Below, one piece after another: positions 23,738-34,790 of a stretch of 64,000 bases of DNA. Numbering within the stretch: the first letter of the stretch is position 1; every line of letters starts with the position of its first letter. A program made the position numbers and the translations under genes. Under the pieces are notes generated by a model. The model saw nothing but the letters and a program-made list of their open reading frames with translations. It was not told the origin of the DNA and did no database searches. Source of the stretch: Edaphochlamys debaryana (Eukaryota; Chlorophyta; Chlorophyceae; Chlamydomonadales); NCBI GenBank assembly GCA_016858145.1, contig JAEHOE010000058.1:62001-126000 (forward strand). The letters are read 5' to 3'.

Positions 23738-26213
23738 ATGGCGGCCAGCATCACTCTATCTGAACTGCTGAGGCTGCTGCCAACCTCGGCTCGCGACACG
23801 CTTGTCGCACATCTCCGCGACGATGATAGCGACGACCATGGCGACTCCGCCTTGCCGGCTGGCCGACTCGCCTGTCGAGCTCTGCGCGACTTCATCGACG
23901 GCGAGGTGGAGCAGCTGGACCTGGACTGCAGCCTCGAGCCGGCGGAGCTCGGGATCCTGATGAGAGGGGGCCGTTGGCTGGAGCGGTGGCCGCGCTGCAA
24001 GCGCTTGACCATCACGGTCGACGATGCCCGGCTGGATGCCCTCTCCGCCCCAATTGCTACAGCATCTCTCGAGGCCTGCCGCCGCATCCAAGAGCTGGAG
24101 GTGTGGGTCAGGCAGGTTATCAACGAGACGCCGCCTCTCCCCAGGTACGAATGGCGGGTTGGGGTTGCAAGCCGGACAAGGGCAAGGGCAAGGGCACCTC
24201 AGGGGCGCTGACGTCCTGCACTGAGCCTTTGGCGCCGGCGGCCGGGGCAGCGCCGGGGTGAAGGCCGCTTAATGCGCTCTGCCAGTTTGGGCTTGGGCTG
24301 GGCGTCAAGGGCAGGGTGGGGCATGGTCGCTCGCACTGGCAAGGCCAAAAGCTGTATCCCTTTCTGCGGGGTTACCCCTCAGCCGATCATGGCTAAGTAC
24401 GACGGCCCTCCCCGTGTTCGCCCTCCCTGTGTGCCCTTCGCCCCTCCCAGCGGCACCCTCGTGGCGCTGCTCTCCCGCCTGCCCGGGCTCCACACCCTCA
24501 CGCTGGAAGCTAAGGCCCCCCAGGGAGAGCAGGAGCAGTCCGTGGCCCGCCACGCGCTGTCGCTGCTGCCCAAGCTCACCAGCCTCACGGTGGGCGACTA
24601 TGGCTACCTGGCCTGCATCCCCGAAGGCCTGGCGCGGCAGCTGACGAGCCTGGCCGTGGACTCCGAGCAAGCACGCCCCCGGCCTCCCCTGGACGACATC
24701 TTTGGATGCCTGGCCCCTATGGCTTCGCTCCGACGGCTGTCGATCCATGCAACCGTGGAAGAGCAGGACGATGCGTGGTATTTCGACGATGATGAGTGGG
24801 AGGACGACGAGGATGAGTCGTGCGACAGGTTCGAGGTGCCGTGGAGGGAGGACGAGGTCCTGGAGCTTCTGGACTACTGCGCGGAGGCCCTGCCGCGCCT
24901 CAAGTCCGTAGACGTGTGGCCCGTGGGCCATGGCTATGTCGACGTGGGATGCACCCTGGCTGGCGGCGTGCTAAAGGGCGTCAAGCTTTGGGCCGCGAAC
25001 GGCCTGACATGCGGCATGCTCTATCGCATCTGCGCCGAGGTGGTGCTGCCGTGCGACGCACTGGGGCCCCGCCGGCTGCCGCGGCTGGAGTTGCGTGCGG
25101 AGATGAGCCTCGCCATCGATGAAGAGGAAGAGGACGGGCTGTTGGATGACTTAGCGGAGATCTTCACCCGCTTCGACCGTGTGTCCATCTCAACCCTTGA
25201 GGTGTGCAGCGGCTGCTCTGCTCTCGGAGCGCTCTCCTTCATCCGCCTCATGGGATTGCCGCCGCGGATCACGTGCGGCGGCGGCTACAACATAACTCTG
25301 CGACGGCGGCGGCGGAGCGCAGCGCTCAGTGGCGGCGCAGACCGCGCCGGCAGCAGCGCGGATTCGGCACCTGTTCCGCCGGCGCTGACGGCTTGGCAGG
25401 TGGAGCAGCCGGCGTTGCAGCGGATGCTGGCGGCAGCCGGCGGCGCGAAGGCACGCTGTGTGGTCCTGACCGGGCCCCTGGTGCGCCGCCTCCTGGCCGA
25501 CACAGCAGCCCTGGTGGGGTGGGTGGGCCAGGTGCAGCGCGAGGCGTCCAGCGCGACCCCCCGTCCCCCCGTCTCCGGCTTCGTGCCACTGGCGGCGTCA
25601 GGGGCGGTGCTCTTGGAGTGCAATTCTGGGACGAAGGGGCTGGCGGTGGCGGCAGCCGCCCTCCGGCTGGCCGCCGCCGGGCCCCAGGCGAGCGGCATGG
25701 CGGTGGCGGAGGGCACCGGAGGCGGCGCTGAGGCGGAGCCAGTGCTCGAGGCACGGCTCAGTGCGCTGCGCTGGGGCAAGGCCGTCCGGCAGGTGAGGGA
25801 GGAAGGGGTGGGTGAGGCGGGGCAGCTCCAAGGCAACATGCCTGGCGGGCTCTGCCACGGCAGCCACGGCAGATTAAGCTGGAGTAGAGCGTAGCACACA
25901 AGCCTTGGGGCAGGGACAACTCAAGAGGACGGAAGACGGGCATGCCTTCTACCCCGCCTCGCCCATGTTCCGCACCATCCGTTGACCTTCGCTGTGTCCC
26001 CATCCGCAGGTCCTTCAGGCCTGGTGGGACGGCGAGGAGCAGGGCGGGGCCGGCGGTGCGGCGGCGCCCTCCGGCAGCGGCGGCGGGGGCCGGGCCCCCT
26101 GGCCCCAGCTGGAGCGGGTGCGGCTGCTGCTGGAGATGGCAGAGGGGATCAGTAGGGTCGGGCGCCCCTTCCAATACCTGGAGGGTAACTGGAGGGCTGT
26201 TCGCAAGTCATGA
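23738..26213 (+). CDS. Tandem array copy 2: F-box-like/LRR-like protein, intact
   Basis: Exons 23738-24144, 24451-25792, 26010-26213; total 1,953 nt (650 aa), all in frame. Exon 1 (about 135 aa) holds a helical segment LSELLRLLPTSARDTLVAHL, then AGRLACRALRDFIDGEVEQL, which resembles the second half of a degenerate F-box (-R--CR-LRD), and GRWLERWPRCKRLTITV. Exon 2 has LRR-like strands (LHTLTLEAKAP, LTSLTVGDYGYLACIPEGL, LRRLSIHATV), an acidic insert near EEQDD...DDDEWEDDEDE, a second conserved block (ARCVVLTGPLVRRLLADTAA) and a short GAVLLECNSG strand. Exon 3 encodes VLQAWWDGEEQGG, a Gly/Ser-rich linker and PWPQLERVRLLLEMAEG, then a divergent tail. No enzyme motif. A substrate-adaptor role with SKP1 is conceivable from the F-box resemblance but unproven. 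No signal peptide or membrane helix. Confidence 0.78.
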
Positions 26214-26799
26214 TACAGAGAGTGCAGGGCGCTTGGCCAAGGCATAGGGGCCTACGGGTGGTGCCACCCATAACCTGATTAGTTCAGGCGGACAAGGTTG
26301 GCGTTCCCGTATATATCGTGCCTTCCGGTTGAGCTGGCTGAGGCGGGGACCTTTCCTCACCGGCGTGGTGGTCAGAGAGGCAAAGGAGATGGCTACGTGG
26401 TTGCCTGGCGGACCGTGCGGTCTGTGGGCATGAAGACTGTGGGACGGGGAACCGGGGATTCGGTTCAGATGTTGGGCGCGCTTCGGGGATCGGACGTGCC
26501 TTAGCGGGTTTGGCTAGGAGTTGCGTGGCATGGAAGGGCTATCGGGGGTCTGTTGGGGGCGAGTGTATGTCACGGAGGTGCTGTTGCAGGAGCGTTGAGC
26601 CAAGGGCGTTCGGGGGCTGAAGGGGCCAATCGGGCTCTGGGCCCTGTCGGCAGCTGTCGGGCCCATCTTGGGTTCGTGCGGGACCGGCACTCCTTCCTCT
26701 TTTTGGCACTACCTAAGTCCTCCTCTGATACAATTCAAATTACCATCAGCACGTATCTGGCTGGAAGAGCGCTCACAAGTTGTAATTGTCGGCGGTCCA
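26214..26799 (+). other. Spacer between array copies 2 and 3
   Basis: No exon supported. Contains a block (about 26478-26530) similar to the spacer before copy 2. A TGTAA at 26781 sits just before the copy 3 start. Confidence 0.45.
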
Positions 26800-29046
26800 A
26801 TGGACACGCCTCCAGCTCTTGGCTCTCAACCTGGCCTGCCTGAAGTTCTGAGAGCGCTTCAAAGCTCAGCCCGGGACGCCTTTGTAGCGGGCCTCCGTGT
26901 CGCTGGAAGCGCGAGGACATCGGACTTGCCTGCAGCGCGACTCGCCTGCCAGGCCCTGCGGGCTTTCATAGATGATGACATGAGGGAGCTGGACCTGGAT
27001 TGCGACCTCGAGCTGGCGGAGCTAGGCGCTCTGGCACGCGACGGCCGCTGGCTGGAGCGATGGTCACTGTGCAGGCGCGTGAAGTTCAAGGTCGGCAACG
27101 ACCGGTTGAGCGCCCTGGCCATCCCGTTCGCGACTGCACTGATCGAAGCTTGCCGGCGCATCCGAGAGCTGGAGGTGCAGGCGGCGACCTACGACACGCC
27201 CGTGTCCAGGTACCTCCGCGCGTCAGGGCCGGGGGCAGGCCCGCCGGCTCTGGCAGGGCAGAGCTATGTGGGGGCTTCCCTCCCGGTCAAGGCCTTTGCT
27301 AAGACCACGACGGCCCTCCCTGTCTTCTCCCTCGCCCCCTCCCTCCCAGCGGCACCCTCATCGCTCTGCTCTCCCGCATCCCTGAGCTCACCACCCTCAC
27401 GCTCGGCACCAAGGCACCCAGCGGCGACTCTGAGCGGTCCGTGGCTCGGCACGCGCTGTCGCTGCTGCCCAAGCTCACCAGCCTGACGGTTGGCGACTAT
27501 GGTTACCTGGCCTGCATCCCCGACTGCTTGGCGCGGCAGCTGACGAGCCTGCGCGTTGCATCTCAGCACAGGCTTTGCCGAGCCCCAACGGACGACATTC
27601 TGACATGCCTCTTCCCCATGGGCTCGCTCCGGTGCCTCGCGTTCCACGTCAACCCGGTCTACACTGGCAGCAGGTGGAGGGCGGAGGAGGTCCTTCTCCT
27701 GCTCGATATGTGTACCGAGGCCCTGCCGCGCCTGGAGACGCTTGCCGTTTGGCCGTTGGGCGCTGCCTCGGTCGACGCTGCCTTGACCTTCGCTGGCGGC
27801 GCCCTGACGGGCGTCAAGCTCACGGCACGGAGACTGTCGTACGGCCAGCTCAGCAGCATCTGCACCGAGGTACTCCTGCCGTGCCGGGCGCTGGGGCCCC
27901 GCCGGCTGCCGCGGCTGGAGGTGGACGCGGAGGTCAGCCTGGGCCCGCACCGTACGCCAGCCGACGAGGAAGACTTGGACCCCAACGCTCCTGCTTTTTT
28001 CACCGGTCCAGCCGCAGCCCTCCTCGCCCGCTGCGGCCATGTGTCCATGGCGGGCCTGGACCTCGGCCACCCCTGGAGCGCCCAGGCCGCGCTCAGCGTC
28101 ATGAGGCTCCTGGGCGTGCCGCAGCGCATCACGTGGGGCCCTCGCGCGGGGGACACGTGCTACGGCAGCATCACGCTGCGCCCGCCGCCCGCAGCCCCAG
28201 CCGCAGCCGCACGCGGCAGCGGTGGTGAGGACGGGGCGGACGGCAGCGGGGATGCGCCGCAGCCGCCCCCGACGGCGCTAGCCCAGGCGCAGTTGCAGCA
28301 GCGGGCGCTGGCCCTAATGGTGGCTGCTGGGGCCGCTACCGGTAGCGTGCAGCGAGTGGTCGTCACGGGGCCGCTGGTGCGCCGCCTCCTGCCCGACCCA
28401 TTAGCCCTCCGCATGTGGGTCGGGCGAGTGCAGCGCGCGGCGGCCACCGAGGCCGAGCCGCGCCCGCTCCTGGGCTACCGACCGCTATCTGCGGCTGGGG
28501 CGGTGCTGCTGGCGGGCCTAACCCGAGAGAAAGTCGAGGCGCTGGCGGCGGCCACCTTGCGGCTGGCGGCCGATGCGGTGGCCGTGTCGGAAGGGGGTGA
28601 GGCGGCGGCGCTCTTGGAGGCCTGCCCGAGTGGTATGCGGTGGGACAAGGCAGTCACGCAGGTGGGGCGAGAGGCGGTGGGGCGTGCAGGGGCTGGCTGG
28701 CGGGTTTCGCAGCTGGGTGCAGCGTGGCGTAGGAGGAGGCCCGGACGGGTTCGAAGGCTGTGTAACTTCATTTGGAGCTAGGTAACTCCCCTCTGGCGCT
28801 GCCAGCTGTGACCTGCAATGATAAAGGCGTCATCCTGCACACGTGCGACGTCCCCATCCGCAGGTCCTTCAGGCCTGGTGGGACGGCGAGGAGCAGGGCG
28901 GGGCCGGCGGTGTGGCGGCGCCCTCCGGCAGCGGCGGCGGGGGCCGGGCCCCCTGGCCCCAGCTGGAGCGGGTGCGGCTGCTGCTGGAGATGGTCGAGGG
29001 GATCAGGGGGAGCGTGCCCGACCTGCAGCGGCTGGGCCGGCCGTAG
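26800..29046 (+). CDS. Tandem array copy 3: F-box-like/LRR-like protein, intact
   Basis: Exons 26800-27209, 27350-28661, 28864-29046; total 1,905 nt (634 aa), frame intact. It has the same plan as copy 2: VLRALQSSARDAFVAGL and AARLACQALRAFIDDDMREL, then GRWLERWSLCRRVKFKV (exon 1); SGTLIALLSRIPELTTLTL, LLPKLTSLTVGDYGYLACIP and LRCLAFHVNP (exon 2); QRVVVTGPLVRRLLPD near the C-terminal third; and the shared terminal exon VLQAWWDGEEQGG...WPQLERVRLLLEMVEGIRG. It has an Ala/Pro-rich linker (PPPAAPAAAARGS) not seen in copy 2. It is the most divergent full-length member in exon 1, yet its last exon is nearly identical in DNA to the others. Function unknown. Confidence 0.78.
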
Positions 29047-29671
29047 GCCGCTTGCTCAGAGGGTTCGGGGGTGTACACGGTTGCAGGGCTGGGGCAAGGG
29101 TCGAGTGCCTGTCAGTCTTAACTCTCTTCCCCTTGTGCGGGGTCGGCAGCTCGTTTGCCCGCTGGCCGCAACCCTGTAACGCGTCATTCTTAAATCTAGT
29201 CTGGTTGCACATGGTGGTGCTTGAGCGGCTCGAGCGGTCTGAAGGCGTCTGGAACGTACTGACAAGGGCACGGGGGAAGGGGGGCGGTGTGGGGCGGGGC
29301 GAGGGGGCCCAGACCCCGCCGAGCGAGCGCCCGAGTGCCCTCGCTACCTGCGCTGGCGTTGAACCATCTACTTTTGCAGCAATGGCATGAGCTACCCAAA
29401 GGATCCGGCGACTTGCTTTGGCTGAGGGTGTGCTCGAGTGTTATGGGGGACGCGGACAGGGGACGAGGAGGGGGCTCCGGGGAAGCGGGGGAAGGCCGAG
29501 CACGGGTGCGGGTTGCTGCACGACGGCACTGCGCCCATGCCCGCTTCAGCCCTTGGCCCTTGCTTGTTGAGACCACATAAACTCCGATTGAGCAACACGC
29601 TTACGCTGGTCGCAGAACTCCTTACCGTTGTGACGTTCACGCTTTCCCGCGCAAACGACATCTCTCGCATT
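29047..29671 (+). other. Spacer between array copies 3 and 4
   Basis: No exon supported. Holds the copy 3 3' UTR with a TGTAA at 29175 and the copy 4 promoter region. Confidence 0.45.
29175..29179 (+). terminator. TGTAA polyadenylation motif (array copy 3)
   Basis: TGTAA 129 nt after the copy 3 stop codon, in a fitting position. Confidence 0.4.
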
Positions 29672-31923
29672 ATGGCGGCATTCGCAGCTCCAAACGATGC
29701 CTCGGAGCCCAGCGTTACGCTGGCTGATATCCTGGCGGTCCTCCCGAGCTCAGCTCGCGACACCCTAGTCGCTCATCTTCGCGGCGACCATGAGGACGAG
29801 GACCACCGCAAGTCGGGCTTGCCGCCCGGCCGACTCGCCTGTCGAGCTCTGCGGGGCTTCATCGACGGGGAGGTGCAGCAGCTGGACCTAAACTGTGACC
29901 TCGAGCCTGCGGAGCTCGGGATCCTGGCCTGCGGCGGCCGGTGGCTGGAGCGGTGGCCGCAGTGCAAGGGCATACAGCTCAAAGCCGACAGCGAGCGCTT
30001 GAGTGCCCTTGCAATCCCGCTTGCGACGGCACCTGCTGACGCTTGCCGCCGCATTCGAGAGCTAGGCTTGCTGGTCAGACTGGATTGGCCGACGTTCGCC
30101 GACGACACGCGTCTCCCAAAGTGAGCTTGGGGGCCGACACGAGCGTCACGGTCGGCTTTGACTGGCGGGAGCTATAGCCAAGGCACGATTTGCCAACCTC
30201 GCTCTACATCACCCATCACTCCCCCCTCCCCCACAGCGGCACCCTCGTGGCGCTGCTCTCCCGCCTGCCCGAGCTCCACACCCTCACGCTGGAAGCTAAG
30301 GCCCCCGACGGTGACTTTGAGGAGTCCGTGGCCCGGCACGCGCTGTCCCTCCTGCCCAAGCTCACCGGCCTGACGGTCGGCGACTCCAGCTACCTGGCAT
30401 CAGTCCCCGAAGGCCTGGCCCAACAGTCTGGCAGTGATCTGCAGGTGACGACGACCCCGGCCCCCGTTTGACGCTCTCACTGGTCACCTGTCCGCCATGA
30501 CTGCGCTCCGATCCCTCACACTTCATCTTGACGGCGTCAACGAAGAAGAGTTGTGGATGAACAACGAGGCGCTGCGACTCCTGGACTTCTGCGCTGAGGC
30601 GCTCCCGCACCTAGGGTCTCTCAGCTTGTGTCCTGTGGGTGAGGATTGGGCCCGCGTCGTCGCCGTCACCTGCACCTCAGCTGGCGGCGTTCTGACCGGA
30701 ATCAGTCTGGCGTGTGACGGGTTCGAAGACTTCTTTTGCTGCGACACGTTGTCAGAGACGTGGACCGAGGTGCTTCGACCATGCAAAGCACTGGGGTCCT
30801 GCCGCCGTGTGCCGCGCCTCGAGTTGGACTGGCTGGCTGGCTGTCCAAGCACAACGAGGAGGCAGTTAGGCTCTTCACCATCTGCGACCACGTGTCCGTC
30901 AGGGTCCTCAAACATATCTTCGGACTGCAGCGTCCGGGACGCCCTCACCGTCGTCCGGGCCGCGGGCATACCGGAGCAGGTCACGTGGTGCGATAGCTAC
31001 TCCAACGATGTGGGTTATGGCACCGTCAACTTGCGCCGCCAGCGTTGCACGGCTGCAGCCGACGGCATTGCTGGAGCCGGCAGTGGCGCGGGCCCGGCGC
31101 CTGTTCCGGCGGCGCTGACGGCTGGGCAGGTGGAGCAGCGGGCGCTGGTGCGGATGCTGGCGGCAGCCGGGGGCGCAGACGGGGGCTGCGTGGTCCTCAC
31201 GGGGCCCCTGGTGCGCCGCCTCCTGCCCGACCCAGAAGCCCTCAGAGTGTGGGTCGAAAGGGTGCAGAGTGAGGCGGCCACCTGCCCGTACTTATTGCTG
31301 GCAGCGTCGGGGGCGGTGGTGATGGGCTCCATGTCAGGGGCGGAGGGGCAGGCGGTTGCGGAGGCCGCCCTCCGCCTGGCCGCCGCCGAGCCGCTGGCAG
31401 ACAGCGCGGCAGGGGCTGGGGGCACCGGAGGCGGCGCTGACGCGGAGCCTGTGCTTGAGGCACGCCTCAGCAGCCTGAGCTGGGATCAGGCACTGGGCCA
31501 GGTAAGGGAGAAGGACGGTGTGGGGCAACTTGCAGGCGGGGCGTAGGACAAAGCCCCTCCTGCATCGCAGTGCCTCTTTTTGGTTGGAGCGGTTGGTTGC
31601 ATCGATGAGCACCGGCGCTGTTGCTGCGGCCTGTCATGCATCAAGCCTTGGGGCACGGACAATCTAGAGAACGGAACACGGCATGCCTGCTACCAGTAAC
31701 CACCCTCGCCCATGTTATGCACCCATTCCCTGACCTGCGCTACGTCCCCCCGCAGGTCCTCCAGGCCTGGTGGGACGGCGAGGAGCAGGGCGGGGCCGGC
31801 GGTGCGGCTGCGCCCTCCGGCAGCGGCGGCGGGGGCCGGGCCCCCTGGCCCCAGCTGGAGCGGGTGCGGCTGCTGCTGGAGATGGCAGAGGGGTTGAGGG
31901 GGAGCCTGAAGCGGCCCAGCTAG
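29672..31923 (+). pseudogene. Tandem array copy 4: F-box-like/LRR-like gene with frame disruptions
   Basis: Exons by homology: 29672-30120, 30237-31501, 31756-31923; their sum (1,882 nt) is not a multiple of three. Exon 1 is well preserved (ILAVLPSSARDTLVAHLRGD, GRLACRALRGFIDGEVQQL). In exon 2 the LRR-like part (SGTLVALLSRLPELHTLTLE, HALSLLPKLTGLTVGDSSYL) runs into a stop at about 30471, because roughly 8 nt are missing against copy 2 near 30440-30460. After that the sibling frame resumes with RPRPPFDALTGHLSAMTALR. Between about 30835 and 30915 a second shift is cancelled by a third: the open frame gives unrelated residues, while the alternative frame gives the family-like HNEEAVRLFTICDHVSV. 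The 3' part (VVLTGPLVRRLLPD, then VLQAWWDGEEQGG) is intact. Likely a pseudogene. A protein from the ATG at 30497 is possible. Confidence 0.7.
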
Positions 31924-32020
31924 GCCTAGTCCGTTACCGCTCCCTGGGGAGGGCTGTGGGGCGCGGGTGAGCTGAAGGCACAGGCGTTGGGGTGCAGGAC
32001 GCTTCGACGGGTGCGTTGGC

Positions 32021-33542
32021 ATGCAGGACGCGTGGGCGGGGCCGGGCGGGGCTGTGAGGGATCCGCGCCTGGCCGTGGAGTTCAAGCAGCGACTGCCACG
32101 GCCACCCGTCGACGCCATCACCGGCCACCTTTCCTCCATGACCTCCCTTCGGTGCCTGTGCTTTAATATTTCGGGTAACACCCGAGCGGACGAGTGGAAG
32201 CTCAGTGAAATGCGTACACTTCTGGACTCCTGCGTCGAGGCGCTGCCGTGCCTGGAGACCCTCAGCGTGTGGCCGGTGGACGTTGGGGAGGCCGGCGGCG
32301 CCGCCCACAAGCCAACGAACGAGGACTGGCTCATTGTCAGCTGCACGCTGGCCGGCGGCGTACTGACGCGCGTTGGTATCACAACGGGCGTGTGCTGCGA
32401 GCAGCTATCACGTATTTGCACCGAGGTGCTGCTGCCCTGCAAAGCGCTGGGGCGCCGCCGGCTGCCCCTGCTCGAGGTGGACTGTGTGACCACCCACAGA
32501 GAGGATGATGAGCCGCTCGCAGCTGCAGAGCTCATCTCTCGATGCGACTGCGTGGCTGTCACGACGCTAGACGTCGGCCCTGACTGCACTGTCCAGAGCA
32601 CCCTCTCTCGCGTACGCCTTATGGGTCTTCCGGAGGAGGTCACGTGGTGCGATGCTTACACCAACGATGTGGGTTATGGCACAGTTCGCCTGCGCGGGCA
32701 GCGTTGCACGGCTGCAGCCGACGGCAGTGCTGGAGCCGGCAGTGGCGCGGGCCCGGTATCTGCTTCTGCGGCGCTGACGCCTGAGCAGGTGTTACAGCGG
32801 GCGCTGGCGCGGATGCTGGCGGCAGGCTGGGGAGCAGGCTCGGCCTCCGTGGTCGTCACTGGGCCCCTGGTGCGCGGCCTCCTCACCTACCCAGCAGCCC
32901 TTCACGCATGGGTACAGCGGGTGCGAAGCGAGGCGGCCACCGGGGCTGACCGTGGCCCCGCCTACATCTACTTGCCGCTGGCGGGGCCAGGGGCGGTGGT
33001 GATGGAATGCAAGTCAGGGGCGGATGTGCAGGCGGTGGCGGCCGCTGCCCTCCGGCACGCCGCCGTCGAGGCCCAGGCGGGCAGCCCAGCGGCGGCTGGG
33101 GGCACCGGAGGCGGCGCTGATGCGGAGCCTGCGGAGGCACGGCTCAGCCGCCTGAGCTTGGAAGAGTTGCTCGCTCAGGTGAGGGAAGAGGGTGGCGTGG
33201 GGCAGCTTGCGGGCTGGCATCGATGGGTACCGGCGCTGTTTGCTGCGGCCTGTCATGCATCAAGTTTGGGGCAGGTGCAACTCAGAGAACGGGAGACGGG
33301 CATGCCTGCTAACCACCCTCGCCCATGGTCCGCACCCATAAGTCGACTTGCGCCACGTCCCCGCGCAGGTCCTTCAGGCCTGGTGGGACGGCGAGGAGCA
33401 GGGCGGGGCCGGCGGTGCGGCTGCGCCCTCCGGCAGCGGCGGCGGGGGCCGGGCCCCCTGGCCCCAGCTGGAGCGGGTGCGGCTGCTGCTGGAGATGGCA
33501 GAGGGGCTCAGTGGGAGCATGAAGCGGCTCTGCTATGCGTAG
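32021..33542 (+). CDS. Tandem array copy 5: 5'-truncated F-box-like/LRR-like gene
   Basis: Two exons, 32021-33178 and 33369-33542, in frame (443 aa) if the first ATG is used. Similarity to the siblings begins abruptly near RLAVEFKQRLPRPPVDAI (about 32065), the equivalent of the middle of exon 2. The whole F-box-like exon and the first LRR-like strands are missing. The rest is sound: LRCLCFNISG, CTLAGGVLTRVGI, CTEVLLPCKALGRRRLPLLE, ASVVVTGPLVRGLL, and the terminal exon VLQAWWDGEEQGG...PQLERVRLLLEMAEGL. It starts only 98 bp after the copy 4 stop and is closest to copy 4 (shared VGYGTV and QRCTAAADG segments, and a similar last intron). Expression is uncertain, because no promoter of the family type precedes it. 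It could be a degraded copy, or could be read from the copy 4 transcript. Confidence 0.6.
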
Positions 33543-34790
33543 TCCTCTTGTGGTTCGTGAGGAAGGCTGTGGGACGAGATTGAGCTTCAGGTGTTGGCTT
33601 TGGCGTGCAGGGCGCTTGGTCCTTGCTACCCCGTAGGAAGCAAGGGGCTCGTTCTCTTCGTTACAGACGCCACCCGGTAGCAGGGATACTCGGCAAGGGT
33701 AGCGATAGCGAGGGGACATGTCGGGGTAAGGTAATGTGGCGCTCGAGCGACAAAGGTCTGGCCCCGACGCTGCGAGCACGTGCCAGCCAAACGAGCTGGC
33801 TCGCTGAGGGACGAAGCTTAGGCCTGCAAGCGGTGGGGTGCGTGCTGCGTGCCTCTGCTGACAGCAGGGGCGAGCAAGCCAGATGAGGTGGTGAACGGCG
33901 TCGTGGGGAGGCATCGGCAAGCAGAGGTCGATGTAGTAAGCTGCGGTGGTAGGTTTGGGCGTTCTTAGGAGCCTGGATGGACAACTCAGCAGGCCTGTGG
34001 ACCTTTACCTGGGCGACGCGGAGAGCAAGATTAGCGTGCGGCTGGGAGCTAAACGAAATGGCCGGTGGGGTGGGCCAAGCTGAGGACCTGCAAGCGGTGT
34101 GGAGGGGACTTGGGGCCTCTACTGACTGGTAGCCTGCTGTATGGCAGGCCTGACTGGTCGCGCCAGTGTGGGCTCGGGGGCCTGCAAGCGGGGACTTCTG
34201 GCATGCAAGCAGCCACACGCGGTGGGAGTGATGTTGGGAGGCAACCGCAAGCTGGCGTGGTTGTGCTAAGCTGCAGAAGGTTCATCGATGCCTTGGAGCG
34301 GGCTTGCGGTCCGTCTGCCCAAGGGCCCTTGGTCGAGAGTAGCTCACCGATTGACATTCAAGCAGTAAGGCTACTTAGTGGGGGCGACGGGGCGTGTCAC
34401 GCCAGGGGTCACGCGTACCCTGGGACCGCCGCACGCAACCCACCAGGCCGCACCCGCGACGGTCCTGGTTCCCCCTAAGCCGAAACCCGCTGCGCCTTGC
34501 TGCCCGCGCACAACCCCTCTGATGTGCGGCTCTTCGCCCGTCGTCCACGCGGTCGGCCCCAAAACTGCGTGCTGTTGTACAGCAGAAAGGCGCGAGCGGT
34601 TGCTCACACACACGTCACATACCATTCTGCATAGCTAGGAATGCTAGGCCACTCTTAGATGAACTGCAAGGCGTCGAGTGCTTAGCCCGCGGCTGCATCA
34701 AACGAGGCGAACCTCGGCATCAACTGGGCTGCACTTCTCGAAGCCTTGTTCAGATCTGGTCGTAAAGCAGTATAGACTTAGACCACAAGA
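33543..34790 (+). other. Spacer between tandem array and GT90 gene
   Basis: About 1.25 kb with no exon that I can support on either strand. It contains the 3' region of array copy 5 and the GT90 promoter. It is less GC-rich than the genes and has no recognisable repeat family. Confidence 0.45.

Noticed and set aside
26668..27486. Continuous frame through intron 1 of array copy 3
   Set aside because: The intron has a clear donor (CAG|GTACCT) and acceptor, and the siblings share the SGTLVALL junction. The read-through is chance.
34065..34640. Open frames in the spacer before the GT90 gene
   Set aside because: No family match, and both strands are open for similar lengths. No signs of splicing or coding bias.
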